Below the pieces are notes generated by a model. The model made no database searches and was not told the DNA's origin. It saw nothing but the letters and a program-made list of their open reading frames with translations. Position numbers and translations under genes: made by a program. From Proteles cristata cristata (lineage: Eukaryota; Chordata; Mammalia; Carnivora; Hyaenidae), in the NCBI GenBank assembly GCA_017311185.1, contig JAESUZ010002401.1:372001-436000 (forward strand): a stretch of 64,000 nt of DNA, read 5' to 3'. Shown in pieces: positions 10,007 to 20,999 of the stretch. The first letter of the stretch is position 1. Each line of letters opens with the position of its first letter.

Positions 10007-10648
10007 GTTCTAGTCACTCAAAGGGAAAATTCTTTGGGAGTGAGTAGGACATAGGAGGGGTAGCTGGGTGATGCCACAGCTTGTTTTCTTCCAGATGTTG
10101 GGAGTTTAGAGGTAACTGAATGTTTATGGCAACATGGTTCAGTAGTAGAATAAAAACTTCACAAGTGGTTCACAAGTGGTATATAGAACTTCTCTAGTTA
10201 TTTGAACATTTATCTTATCCCAGTTGTAAATGAGTAACCAGACTTCTGAAGTCATGAAGAAAGAGTTTATCTCACACTGCCCTAAGAATCTCTAGTACTT
10301 TCTCCTTGTCCAGATTACTCAGTAGGATACTTTAACCTACCCAAGGTTATCTGAATCTTACTCCCATAATATACAGAAAGACTTCTTTAATCTTCTAGAA
10401 AATTTACACCATTCACAAGACCAAATTTAGAGGGGGAGTTTGTAACACAAACACTTTTGAAATTAAGCAGTCTGATTAAAGGTGGTAATTTGAATACATG
10501 TACTTATCTCCTCTCCTCAAGATTTCACCAAAATTATGGTGAAGGAATGAAAAGAAAATATAAACCCATAACAAGAGCAGGAGAGTCCGTCGGAGGCAAG
10601 AGATTTCAACAAAATCCTGCAAAGTGGAATATAGATGGAAGATGAGTG
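10007..10648. other. ARL14 upstream sequence, nothing recognised
   Basis: Unique-looking sequence with one short direct repeat (CACAAGTGGT twice near 10160). No repeat family or exon recognised. Candidate space for distal regulation of ARL14. Confidence 0.4.
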
Positions 10649-10649
10649 A

Positions 10650-10790
10650 TGTTAACAAACAAAATTCAACTTAGTAAATTTGAGGATCTGATTGTCTTTA
10701 TTAAGTGATTCATGGATTGGGCAGCAGCCCATGTAGTAGGCAAAGGGGAGTTTCAAGGAGTTGTACAAAACGGAAGCTTTCTATGGAAAG
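10650..10790. other. Unclassified sequence, possibly part of a split old repeat
   Basis: The text ATTAAGTGATTCATGGATTG ... GGGCAGCAGCCCATG looks like an old interspersed element, possibly an LTR, but I cannot name it. See also 11041-11155 and 12030-12330. Confidence 0.3.
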
Positions 10791-10794
10791 GAGG

Positions 10795-11040
10795 ATGGAG
10801 CAGGGGATGGGCAAAATGGGTTGAAGGGAGTAGGAGATACAGGCTTCCAGTTATTGAATGAATATGTCACAGGAATAAAAGGCACAGCATAAGGAATACA
10901 GTCAGTGACATTATAGTAGCACTGTATGGTGACAGATGGTAGCCACATTTGTGGTGAGCATAGTATAATGGATAGCACTGTTGTCCACCTGAAATTGATG
11001 TAACATTGTATATTAACTATATTTTAGTTAAAAAAAAAAA
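10795..11040 (+). mobile_element. L1MA-like 3' end
   Basis: GAGATACAGGCTTCCAGTTA, AATAAAAGGCACAGCATAAG and CACCTGAAATTGATGTAACA, followed by an A-run at 11030-11040, give the 3' UTR of a middle-aged L1, severely 5' truncated. Confidence 0.75.
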
Positions 11041-11155
11041 GAAGACAGGACAAGGAAGTTATTAGCAAAAGAAGAAAGGATTGTTTCAGGCATAGTCATC
11101 TTCACTTAGGGAGAAGCGCAGGGGACCTTTTTATTTTTATTAAAAAAAATTTTTT
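11041..11155. other. Unclassified spacer between L1 3' ends
   Basis: Short sequence containing TTATTAGCAAAAGAAGAAAG that may continue the element at 10650-10790. Confidence 0.3.
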
Positions 11156-11156
11156 T

Positions 11157-11362
11157 TAGGGGTGCCTGGTTGGCTCAGTTGGTTAAGTGTTCAACTTTGG
11201 CTCAGGTCATGATCTCAGTTCATGGGTTCAAGCCCTGCATCAGGCTCTGAGCTGTCAGCACAAAGCCTGAAGCCTGCTTTGGATTCTGTGTCTCCCTCTC
11301 TCTCTCTGCCCCTACTCTGCTCTTTCTCTCTCAAAAAATGAATAAACATTAAAAGAATTTTT
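11157..11362 (+). mobile_element. CAN-SINE
   Basis: Head GGGTGCCTGGTTGGCTCAG, internal GGTCATGATCTCAGTTCATG, AATAAACATTAAAAG tail. Flanks are T-rich (AATTTTTTTTAG), so the target duplication is only approximate. Confidence 0.9.
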
Positions 11363-12028
11363 TTAAATATTTTTAGTTAACATGTAGTATCATAATAATT
11401 TCTGGAATAATATTTAGTGGTTCATCAGTTAGATATTAACACCCAGTACTCATTCCAGCAAGTGCCCTCCTTAATGCCTCTTGCCCATTTAGCCCATGCC
11501 CCCACCCAACAACTTGCCAGCAACCCTCAGTTTGTTCTCTGTATTGAAGAGTCTCTTATGGTTTGCCTCCCTCTCTGTTTTTATCTCATTTTTTGCTTCC
11601 CTTCCCCTATGGCCATCTGTTTTATTTCTTAAATTCCACATATGATTGAAATAATATGATATTTATCTTTCTCTGACTGAGTTATTTCACTTAGCATAAT
11701 ACTAGTGCCATCCATATTGTTGCAAGTGGCAAGCTTTCATTCTTTTTGATTACCGAGTAATATTCCACTGTATATATCTACCACATCTTCTTTATCCATT
11801 CATCAGCTAACAGACATTTGGGCTCTTTCCGTATTTTGGCTATTGTTGATAGTGCTGCTATAAACACCAGGATGCATGTGCCCCTTTGAATCGGCATTTT
11901 TTTATCCTTTGGACAAATACTTAGTAGTGCAATTGCTGGGTCATACAGTAGTTCTAGTTTTAATTTTTTGAGGAACCTCTGTACTGTTTTCCAGAGTGGC
12001 TGCACCAGTTTGCATTCCACCAACAGTG
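11363..12028 (-). mobile_element. 5'-truncated L1 3' end
   Basis: From the tail side: 3' UTR (AGTTAACATGTAGTATCATA, CAAGTGCCCTCCTTAATGCC), then the ORF2 C-terminus on the minus strand ([14 protein letters not shown] at its 5' end). It breaks off at 12028. It covers the same ORF2 segment as the start of L1-A at 12982-13250, so it is a separate insertion. Confidence 0.85.
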
Positions 12029-12029
12029 C

Positions 12030-12480
12030 AAAAGGGTGGCAAGGAACACTTTTAGGTTGATTACCTCATCCTCCTTTGGGGGAATGGGAGAGCCCATGTG
12101 ATAGATTATCTCACTGGTGCTGTCCAGTTTCTGATTGGCAGGTGAAGACCTATTTCTACGGGAGGTTGAAACTGCAGTTAGGTTAGGAATTAAGCCCCAG
12201 TTTGGTGACTTAGCCTGGCCCAAATGATTCCAGTTTGAGCCTATGGTTTTTCTTGATGCAGCAGGATAAGGGTGAAGCTTGGAGTGCTGATACACAGTAT
12301 ACAGAGGGAAGGGATGAAATGAGGGCCCAAAAACAGAGGAGGTGGGTAAATAAAATTCTGAATAAAGACCAGGGGGGAAAACACATGTACACGCACCTTC
12401 TGCTGGCTGACCATTCAGCAATAAGATGTCATTCTAGACCAAAAAAACCCTAAAAAACAACCCCCCCCTTTTTTTTTTAA
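12030..12480. other. Unclassified sequence between L1 and SINE
   Basis: Includes CTGATTGGCAGGTGAAGACC and GGTTAGGAATTAAGCCCCAG. It may be the remainder of the element at 10650-10790 separated by L1 insertions, and ends in a C8T10 run at about 12463-12478. The minus-strand open frame at 11960-12421 merely joins it to the L1. Confidence 0.3.
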
Positions 12481-12498
12481 AAAGAAATTGAATGGTGT

Positions 12499-12653
12499 TG
12501 GGGAGCCTGGGTAGATCTGTCATTCAGGCATCCAGCTCTTGGTTTTGGCTCATGTCATGATCTCATGCTTCATGACTTCAAGCCCCGCATCAGACTCTAC
12601 TAACAGTGCAGAGCCTGCTTGGGATTCTCTCTCTCTGCCCCTCCCCTGTTCAT

Positions 12654-12691
<38 letters not shown>

Positions 12692-12742
12692 CCTCTCTCT
12701 CTCTCTCAAAATAAATAACATTTAAATTAAAAAATATTTTTT
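12499..12742 (+). mobile_element. CAN-SINE with expanded CT stretch
   Basis: Target-site duplication AAAGAAATTGAATGGTGT / AAAGAATTTGAATGGTGT at 12481-12498 and 12743-12760. The pyrimidine stretch has grown into an approximately 50-bp (CT)n microsatellite at 12656-12708. Confidence 0.93.
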
Positions 12743-13490
12743 AAAGAATTTGAATGGTGTCAGAAAAAGACCTCCAAGTTTTCACAGTTGGGAGTTTCCA
12801 CATCATAATGCCTAACTCAATATTTAATTAACCTATAGCCAACATGACAGTTGGAAAACATTGCTCATGTACACAAAATCTGTAATCAGCTTTTCAATGC
12901 ACAGAGTTTCTCATACTTAGTAAACGGCATGCCTTCAATATAATGAGAGACAAAAAAGTAACAAGGCTTTAAGACACCTTAAATAATATTCCATTGTGTA
13001 TATATACACCATATCTTCTTTATCCAGTCATCCATCGATGGACATTTGGGCTCTTTCCATACTTGGACTATTGTTGATAGTGCTGCTATAAACATTGGGG
13101 TGCATGTGCCTCTTTGAAACAGCACACCTGTATCCCTTGGGTAAATACCTAGTAGTGCAATTGCTGGGTCATAGGGTAGTTCTATTTTTAATTTTTTGAA
13201 GAACCTTCATACTGTTTTCCAGAGTGGCTGCACCAGTTTGTATTGCCACCAGCAGTGCAAAAGTGTTCTTCTTTCTCCACATCCTTGCCAACATCTGTTG
13301 TTGCCTAAGTTGTTAATGTTAGTCATTCTGACAGGTAGGAGGTGGTATCTCATTGTGGTTTCGATTTGTATTTCCCTGATGATGAGTGCTGTTGGGCATT
13401 TTTTCATGGGTCTGTTGGCCTTCTGGATGTCTTTGGAGAAGTGTCTAGTGTCTATTCATGTCTTTTGTCCATTTCTTCTCTAGACTATTT

Positions 13491-13704
13491 TTTTTAATTT
13501 ATTTATTTCTGAGAGAGAGAGAGAGAGACTGCTTGAGCAGGGGAGGGTCAGAGAGAGAGAGGGAGATACAGAATGCAAAGCAGACTCCAGGCTCTGAGCT
13601 AGCTGTCAGCACAGAGCCCAACGTGGGGCTCAAACCCAGAATCCGCAAGATCATGACCTGAGCCGAAGTCAGACGCTCAACTGACTGAGCCACCCAGGTG
13701 CCCC
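13491..13704 (-). mobile_element. CAN-SINE in L1-A ORF2
   Basis: Target-site duplication CTAGACTATTT / CTGGACTATTT at 13480-13490 and 13705-13715. Carries the GAGCTAGCTGTCAGCACAG variant. Confidence 0.93.
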
Positions 13705-13757
13705 CTGGACTATTTGTTTTTTGACTGTTGAATTTGATAGGTTCTTTATAAATTTTA

Positions 13758-13973
13758 AATTTTTTTTAATGTTTTATTCATTTCTAGGAGAGAGAGAGAG
13801 ACAGCGTGAGCAGGGGAGGGTCAGAGAGAGAGGGAGTCACAGACTGAAACAGGCTCCAGGCTCTGAACTGGCAGTCAGCACAGAGCGTGACGCGGGGCTC
13901 GAACCCATGAACCGCAAGATCATGACCCAAGCGAAAGTCAGACGCTTAACCGACTAAGCCACCCAGGCGCCCC
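13758..13973 (-). mobile_element. Young CAN-SINE in L1-A ORF2
   Basis: Perfect 18-bp target-site duplication GGTTCTTTATAAATTTTA at 13740-13757 and 13974-13991. Belongs to the youngest subfamily here (GGCAGTCAGCACAG, AAGCGAAAGTC, CGACTAAGCC). Confidence 0.96.
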
Positions 13974-16900
13974 GGTTCTTTATAAATTTTAGATACTAAC
14001 TCTTTATCTGATCTGTCATTTGCAAATATCTTCTCCCATTCTGTCAGTTGCCTTTTAGTTTTGCTAATGCAGAAACTTTTTGTTTTGATGTGGTTCCAAG
14101 AATTCATTTTTTGGTTTTGTTTCCCTTACCTCTGGAGACATTTTGAGAAAGAAGTTGCTGCAGCCAAGGTCAAAGAGGTTTTTCCCTGCTTTGTCCTCGA
14201 GGATTTTGATGGCTTCCTGTCTTACATTTAGGTCTTTCATCCACTTTGAGTTTATTTTTGTGTATGGTGTAAGAAAGTGTTACAGGTTCATTTTTTTGCA
14301 TGTTGTTGTCCAGTTTTCCCACCACTGCTTGCTGAAGAGACTGTCTTTATTCCATTGGATATTCTTTCCTGCTTTGTCAAAGATGAGTTGACCATACATT
14401 TGTGGGTCCATTTCTGGGTTCTCTATTCTGTTCCATTGATCTGAGTGGTTGTTCTTGTGCCAGTACCTTACTGTCTTGATGATTACAGCTTTGTAATACA
14501 GCTTGAAGTCTGGAATTGTGATGCCGCCAGCTTTGGTTTTCTTTTTCAAGATTGCTTTGGCTATTCAGGGTCTTTTCTGGTTCCATACAAATTTTAGGAT
14601 TGTTTGTTCTAGCTCTGTGCAGAATGCTGGTGTTATTTTAATAGTTATTGTATTGAATTATCGATTGCTTTGGGTAGTATTGACATTTTAACAGTATTCT
14701 TCCTATCCAAGCGTATGGAATATTTTTCCATTTTTTTATGTGTCTTCTTCAATTTGTTTCAAAAGCTTTTTATAGTTTTCAATGTTTAGATTTTTCACCT
14801 CTTTGGTTAGATATCCTAGGTAGTTTATGGTTTTAAGTGCAATTGTAATGGGATCAATTCCTTGATTTCTCTTTCTATTGCTTCATTATTGGTGTATAGG
14901 AATGCAACCAATTTCTGTGCATTTATTTTATACCCTGTGACTTTGCTGAATTCATGGATCAGTTCTAACAGTTTTTTGGTGGAATCTTTTGTGTTTTCTA
15001 TATAGAATATCATTTCATCTGTACAGAGTGAAAGTCTGATCTCCTCCTGGCCGATTTGGATGCCTGTTATTTCTTTGTGTTGTCTTCTTGCTGAGGCTAA
15101 GACCTCCAATACTCTGTTGAATAACAGTGGCGAGAATGGATCCCTGTCTTGTTCCTGACCTTAGGGGGAAAGACCTCAGTTTTTCCCCATTAAGGAGGAT
15201 ATTAGCAGTGGGCCTTTCATATATGGCTTTTATGATCTTGAGGTATGATTTTTCTATCCCTACTTTCATGAGGGCTTTTATTAAGAAAAGATTCTGTATT
15301 TTGTCAAATGCTTTCTCCTCATCTATTGAGAGAATCATGTGGATCTTGTCCTTTTATTGATGTGATGTTTTGCAAATATTGAACCAGCCCTGCATCCTAG
15401 GTATAAATCCCAACTGGTCATGGTGAATAATTTTTGTTAATGTATTGTGGGATCTGGTTGGATAATATCTTGTTGAGAATTTTTGCATCTATGTGCATCA
15501 GGGAAATTGGTCTATAGTTCTCCTTTTCAGCGGGGTCTTTGTCTGATTTTGAAATCAAATTAATGCTGGCTTCATAGAAAGAGTTTAGAAGTTTTCCTTC
15601 CGTTTCTATTTTTTGGAACAGCTTCATGAGAATAGGTGTTAATTCTTCTTTAAATGTTTAGTAGAATTTCCCTGGAAAGCCATCTTTAACTTTAACATAA
15701 CTGGAACATAACTGGCCCTGGACTCTTTGGGGGTTTTTTTGAGAGATTTTTGATTACTAATTCGATTTCTTTACTGGTTATTGATCTGTTCAAATTTTCT
15801 ATTTCTTCCTGATTCAGTATTGGTAGTTTCTATGTTTGTAGGAATTTGTCCATTTCTTCCATATTGGCCATTTTATTGATGTATAATTGTTCATAATATT
15901 TTCTTATCATTGTTTGTATTTCTACTGTGTTGGTTGTGATCTCTCCTCTTTCATTCTTTATTTTATTTATTTGAATCCTTTTCTTTTTCTTTTTGATCAA
16001 ACTGGCTAGGGGTTTATCAGTTTTGTTAATTCTTTCCAAGAACCAGCTTCTGGTTTCATTGATCTATCTTCTGGAGTTTGTTTGTTTGTTTGTTTGTTTT
16101 TTGGTAGCATTGATTTCTGCTCTAATCCTTATTATTTCCTGTCTTCTGCTGGTTTTGGGTTTTATTTTTTGTTCTTTTTCCAGCTGTTTAAGGTGTAAGG
16201 TTAGGTTGTGTATCTGAGACCTTTCTTCCTTCTTTAGGAAGGCCTGGATTCCTATATACTTCCCTCTTATGATTACCTTTGCTGCGTCCCCGAGGTTTTA
16301 GGCTGTGGTGTTATCATTTAATTGGCTTCAATGTACTCTTCAATTTCCTCTTTAACTTCTTGGTTTGCCCATTCATTCTTTAGTAGGATGGTCTTTAGTC
16401 TCTGAGTATTATCTTTCCAAATTTTTTCTTGTGGTTGATTTCAAGTTTCATAGTGTTGTGGTCTGAAAATATGCACGGTATAATCTCAGTCTTTTTGTAC
16501 TTGTTGAGGGCTTATTTGTGTCCCAATATGTGATCTATTCTGGAAAATGTTCCATGTGCACTGGAGAAGAACATGTTTTCTGCTGCTTTAGGATGAAGTG
16601 TTCTGAATATATCTTTTAAGTCCATCCAGTCCAGTGTGTCATTCAAACCCATTGCTTCCTTGTTGATTTTCTGTTTAGATGATCTGTACTTTGCTATGAG
16701 GTGTTGTTGTCCCCTACTGTTATGGTATTATTATCAATGAGTTTCTTTATGTTTGTGATTAATTGATTTATATATTTGGGTGCTTCACATTTGGAACATA
16801 AATGTTTACAATTGTTAGGTCTTCTTCGTGAAGAGACCCCTTAGTTATGATATAATGCCCTTCTTCATCTCTTATTACAGTCTTTATTTTAAAGTATTGA

Positions 16901-17144
16901 TTTTCTAATATAATTATAGCTACTCTGGCTTTCTTTGGACGACCATTAGCATGATAGATGGTTCTCCATCTCCTTACTTTCAATCTGAAGGTGTCTTTAG
17001 GTCTAAAGTGGGTCTCTTGTAAACAGCATGTAGATGGATTTTGTTTTCTTATCCATTGTTACCCTATGTCTTTTGATTGGAGCATTTAGTCCATTGACGT
17101 TTAGAGTCAGTACTGAAAGGTATGAATTTATAGCCATTATGTTG

Positions 17145-18339
17145 CCTGTAGAGTTGGAGTTTCTTGTGGAGTTCTCTGGTCCTTTCTAGTTTTTGTTGCT
17201 TTTAGTCTTTTTTTTTTTTTTCTTCATCTTTTCTCCCCTCAGAGAGTCCCCCTTAAAATTTCTGGCAGGGCTGGTTTAGTGGTCAAAAACTCCTTTAAGT
17301 TTTGTTTGTCTGGGAAACTTTTTATCTCAGCTTCTATTTTGAATGAGAGCCTTGCTGGGTAAAGAATTCTTGGCTGCATATTTTTCCAGTTCAGCACGTT
17401 GAATATATCCTGCCACTCCTTTCTGGCCTGCCAAGTTTCTGTGGAAAGGTCTGCTGCAAACCTAATCTGTCTTTCTTTGTAGGTTAAGGACTTTTTTTCT
17501 CTTGGTGCTTTCATGATTCTTTTGCCTGAGCATTCTGTAAATTTGACTATGATATGCCTTGTTGATGGTTGTTTTTTGTTGAATCTAATGGGAGTCCTCT
17601 GTGCTTCCTGGATTTTGATCTTTGTGTCTTTCCCCAGGATTGGAAAGTTTTCTGCTATGATTTGCTCACATAACCCTTCTGCCCCTTTTTCTCTTTCTTC
17701 ATCTTCTGGGACCCCTATGATTCTGATGCCATTCCTTTTTAATGAGTCACTGATTTCTCTAATTCTTTTTTTTTTTTTTAATATTTTTATTTATTTCTAG
17801 GAGAGAGAGAGAGAGACAGCATGAGCAGGGGAGGGTCAGAGAGAGAGGGAGACACAGACTCTGAAACAGGCTCCAGGCTCTGAGCTGGCAGTCAGCACAG
17901 AGCCTGACGCGGGGCTCAAACCCATGAACCGTGAGATCATGACCCAAGCGAAAGTTGGACGCTCAACCAGCTAAGCCACCCAGGTGCCCCTGATTTCTCT
18001 AATTCTTAAATCATGCTCTTTTGCTTTATTCTCCTACTTTTTTATTGCTTCATTATTCTCCATAAGTTTGTCCTCTATATCACTGATTTGCTACTCTGTT
18101 TCATCCTTGACATCCATTGAAGATTGCCATGGCATCCATTCGAGATTGCAGCCCAGTTATAAAATTTTTTATTTCATCCCGACTAGCTTTTACTTCTTTT
18201 ATCTCTGCAGAAAGGGATTCTAATCTATTTTCAACTCCATTAGTATTCTTATTATCGTGATTCTAAATTCTGGTTCAAACATCTTGCTTAAGTCCCTGGC
18301 TGTCACTTCTTCCTGTTCTTTCTTTTGGGGCGAATTCAT
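17145..18339 (-). pseudogene. L1-A ORF1 remnant (RNA-binding protein)
   Basis: Minus-strand ATG at 18339 starts MNSPQKKEQEEVTARD, a plausible ORF1p N-terminus. The C-terminal domain is readable at 17239-17514 (KSLTYKERQIRFAADLSTET, FPDKQNLKEFLTTKPAL), matching the conserved CTD of L1 ORF1p. A SINE at 17768-17990 and frameshifts break it. Confidence 0.85.
17768..17990 (-). mobile_element. Young CAN-SINE in L1-A ORF1
   Basis: Perfect 17-bp target-site duplication TGATTTCTCTAATTCTT at 17751-17767 and 17991-18007. Same young subfamily as the copy at 13758-13973. Confidence 0.96.
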
Positions 18340-18749
18340 TCATTACATCATTTTGAAGGAAGAAAAGGAATTAATAAGGTAAAAAAATTAAAATTAAAGA
18401 ATTAAAAGCAACACACACACACACAAATCAAATAAATGATGCGAGGTTCTAGGTGTGTTTTGGTCTCATTGTTGAAAGGAGCTTGACAGACTAGAGAAAA
18501 AAGGTAAAGATAAGAAAAGACAAAGGAAAATGTTTAAAAAATTGTAAAACAATACAAGGAAATGGAATAAAATGAAATGATGGAAGTAAAATAGAATTTG
18601 AAGAATTTACAAAAAGTTAAAAAATATAGTAGAAAAAATTAAAGATAAGTATTTTTAATAAAATGGAAAATAAAAATAAATATTTTCTCTCTGAATTTAA
18701 GGATAAGAAAAGAAAAAGAAAAAAATTGAATAAGCAAACAGACTGAATT

Positions 18750-18847
18750 ACAATTGAACTTACATGTTTCCCCTAGAAGTCAAACTATGAAGTGCTTTAC
18801 AATTGAACTTAAATGTTTCCCCTAGAAGTCAAACTATGAAGTGCTTT
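18750..18847. repeat. 49-bp tandem duplication in the L1-A 5' UTR
   Basis: Unit 1 (18750-18798) and unit 2 (18799-18847) both begin ACAATTGAACTTA and differ at one position (C/A in ACTTACATG versus ACTTAAATG). Confidence 0.97.
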
Positions 18848-19723
18848 ATAGTCCATAAACTAAACAGGTGGGGAGACTTGTGTTTGTAAGAAAGCTGTTG
18901 GCCCCGTTGTGTGGGGCTTAGTTTAATGGCTCTGTTCTCCACTAGATGGCTCTGCTCAGCTTACTGGGGTGGATTGTTGTGCTGCATGCAGGCATGTATG
19001 GGCGTGCCTGGGAATGAAAATGGTGTTACCCAGCTACCCAGTCTCCAGTATCGGAACTCTGTTCTCCCCGATCAGTAATTAGGCACCCCTCCTTTGTCTC
19101 CAGCTCCCATCTATTCCCTTCTTTTTCACTATCTGTGACAAAGCTGTCAGGTTGCCAGGCAGCACCTCCCTCCTGAGTTTTATACTAGATGCGGCTGTTT
19201 CCTAGCCCCTCACTTCTGAGGGACTGTGACTTGACCCATTCTGACCCTCCAGGGTAGGGTCTCATCAAGCAATGGCCAGGTGATTGCCCACCCCCAGGAA
19301 TGTGCATAAGACTGTGCTGCTATCGATGCCCAGAGACTTCTGCTGGGTGCCAGCCCACCCAAAAGAAAGTTCCCCAATCATGTAGCAGTAGGTTTCAGGG
19401 ATTATGGTAAATCACAACACACACACCTGGCACCAGGCTTCCCACTTAATGTCCTTGTTCCAGCACCAGTGAATGTGGTTGTTCTTCAGGGTCTGCTGGG
19501 ACCTTTGCCTGTGGGGTAGCCACACAGCCTCTACCCAAATGTCCTCCCAGCAGGGGAACCACCTCTCCCTGTGTGGCCAAAGAACCCTGAGGACCCCGAA
19601 GACCTTGCTTTCTGCTCCTGAGGATTCACCCTTCCCACCAGAGCACCACTGGGTATGAACCTATGGAGTTTCAGACTCTGCACTCCCCTTGTTTATAGAG
19701 TCTTAATGGAATTTAAACCCTCT

Positions 19724-19956
19724 TGGCATGCCTGAGTGGCTTAGATGGTTAAGCATCCCACTTTGGCTTGGGTCATGATCTCACGATTCGTGGGTTCGAG
19801 CCCCGCATAGGGCTCTGTGCTGACAGCTAATTCAAAGCCTGGAGCCTGTTTCAAATTCTGTGCCTCCCTCAATTTCTGACCCTCCCCTGCTCATGCTGTC
19901 TCTCTCTCTCTCTTTCTCTCAGAAATAAAACATTAAAAAAATTTTAAAAATAAATA
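19724..19956 (+). mobile_element. CAN-SINE in the L1-A 5' UTR
   Basis: Opposite in orientation to the host L1. GATCTCACGATTCGTGGGTT head, GACCCTCCCCTGCTCATGC, AGAAATAAAACATTAAAAA tail. Target duplication short and imperfect (AAACCCTCTT / AATCCCTCTC). Confidence 0.9.
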
Positions 19957-20316
19957 ATCCCTCTCTTTTCTCTCTTTTTGTTCAGTCCCTGCAGCTGCTT
20001 CTACTTTTCTACTTTCTTTACAGCTGCTTTTGGAAGGGAGATGCTTTTCCTGTACTCTCCCCCCCATCTCTGTCCTCTCTCCACAAGCAAAAACAGTTCC
20101 CTGCCCTCCATGGCTTCTCTCTCTCTCCCAGTTCACTTCTCTGCAGTGCGTACTTGCTGAGTTCTGTGGTTTAGGTTGTGCAGATTGTTGTATTAATCCT
20201 CAAGTCAGTTTTCTAGGTGTGCAGGATGGTTTAGTGTTGATCTGGCTACATTTCAGGGATGAGAAACTCAAAAAAACTTCCATGCTGCTCCACCATCTTG
20301 GCCTCTCCTCCTCAAG

Positions 20317-20376
20317 GTGATTTTTAAAAGAGCTATAGAAAGGCATGTGATACAGAGGTTTTAAATTTTATTAAAA
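20317..20376. other. Spacer between L1-A and a SINE
   Basis: Short unique AT-rich DNA left between the L1-A 5' end and the SINE at 20387. Confidence 0.4.
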
Positions 20377-20386
20377 CTAAAATTTT

Positions 20387-20599
20387 TTTTTTTGTTAAAT
20401 ATATTTATTTATTTATTTTTGAGAAAAAGAGAGAGCAAAAGCAGGAGAGGGACAGAGAGAGGGAGACACAGAATCTGAAGCAGGCTCCAGGCTCTGAGAT
20501 GTCAGCACAGAGCCTGATGTGGGGCTTGAACTCAAGAAGTGTGAGATCATGACCTGAGTTGAGGTTATCCACTTAACTGACTGAGCCACCCAGGTGCCC
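20387..20599 (-). mobile_element. CAN-SINE
   Basis: Target-site duplication CTAAAATTTT at 20377-20386 and 20600-20609. It lies between L1-A and L1-B. Tail has (TTTA)n. Confidence 0.92.
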
Positions 20600-20999
20600 C
20601 TAAAATTTTACTTTTTAGAAAAATTAAGTAGACTATTGTAGATGTAGAAAGAACATTTGTAAAGAAATTATCTTTTGTCTTTTCAAATTTTTAGTTAAAT
20701 TCTGGTTAGTTAACATACAGTGCAATATTGGTTTCAGAAGTAGAGTTCAATCATCACTTACACACACCATTTAATGCTCATCACAACAAGTGCCCTCCTT
20801 AATACCTATCATCCATATAGCTCATCCCCCTACTCACCTCCCTCCATCAAACCTCAGTTTGTTCTCTATCTTTAGGAGTCTCTTATGGTTTGTTTCCCTG
20901 TCTCTTCACACACCCCCGTATGTTCTTCTGTTTTGTTTCTTAAATTCCGTATATGAGTGAAATCTTATGGTATTTGTCTTTCTCTGACTTATTTCACTT

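Larger units (their letters stand above)
12982..17140 (-). pseudogene. L1-A ORF2 remnant (endonuclease-reverse transcriptase)
   Basis: The N-terminal end near 17100 shows LTLNVNGLNAPIKRHR, the start of the AP-endonuclease domain; YHANG...GHYIITKGS follows at 16768-16983. The reverse transcriptase block [13 protein letters not shown] is at about 15300-15330. The block C site, normally FADD, reads CTDE at about 15014-15025. The C-terminal region runs to 12982. Frames are broken by many stops and shifts and by SINEs, so it is inactive. Confidence 0.88.
12982..20316 (-). mobile_element. L1-A: near full-length L1 lacking its 3' end
   Basis: The 5' end, on the minus strand at about 20316, starts GAGGAGAGGCCAAGATGG, the hallmark L1 start. 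Then follow about 1.75 kb of 5' UTR, ORF1, ORF2 in many frames, and a stop in mid ORF2 C-terminus at 12982 with no 3' UTR or poly(A). Four SINEs (13491-13704, 13758-13973, 17768-17990, 19724-19956) interrupt it. Without them the element is about 6.4 kb. It heads a head-to-tail series with L1-B and L1-C. Confidence 0.9.
18340..20316 (-). promoter_or_regulatory. L1-A 5' UTR (internal L1 promoter region)
   Basis: Region between the L1 5' terminus and the ORF1 ATG. The ORF1-proximal half is A/T-rich with a short (CA)n at 18411-18424; the distal half is GC-richer. It holds a 49-bp tandem duplication (18750-18847) and a plus-strand SINE. L1 5' UTRs carry the element's own promoter; whether this one still works cannot be told from sequence. 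Confidence 0.75.

Noticed and set aside
11960..12421. 153-codon minus-strand frame
   Set aside because: A chance junction of unclassified sequence with an L1 ORF2 fragment ([15 protein letters not shown] is frameshifted L1).
16768..17514. Possible host endonuclease or RNA-binding gene on the minus strand
   Set aside because: The readable segments are the N-terminus of L1 ORF2p and the C-terminus of L1 ORF1p in their normal order within L1-A.
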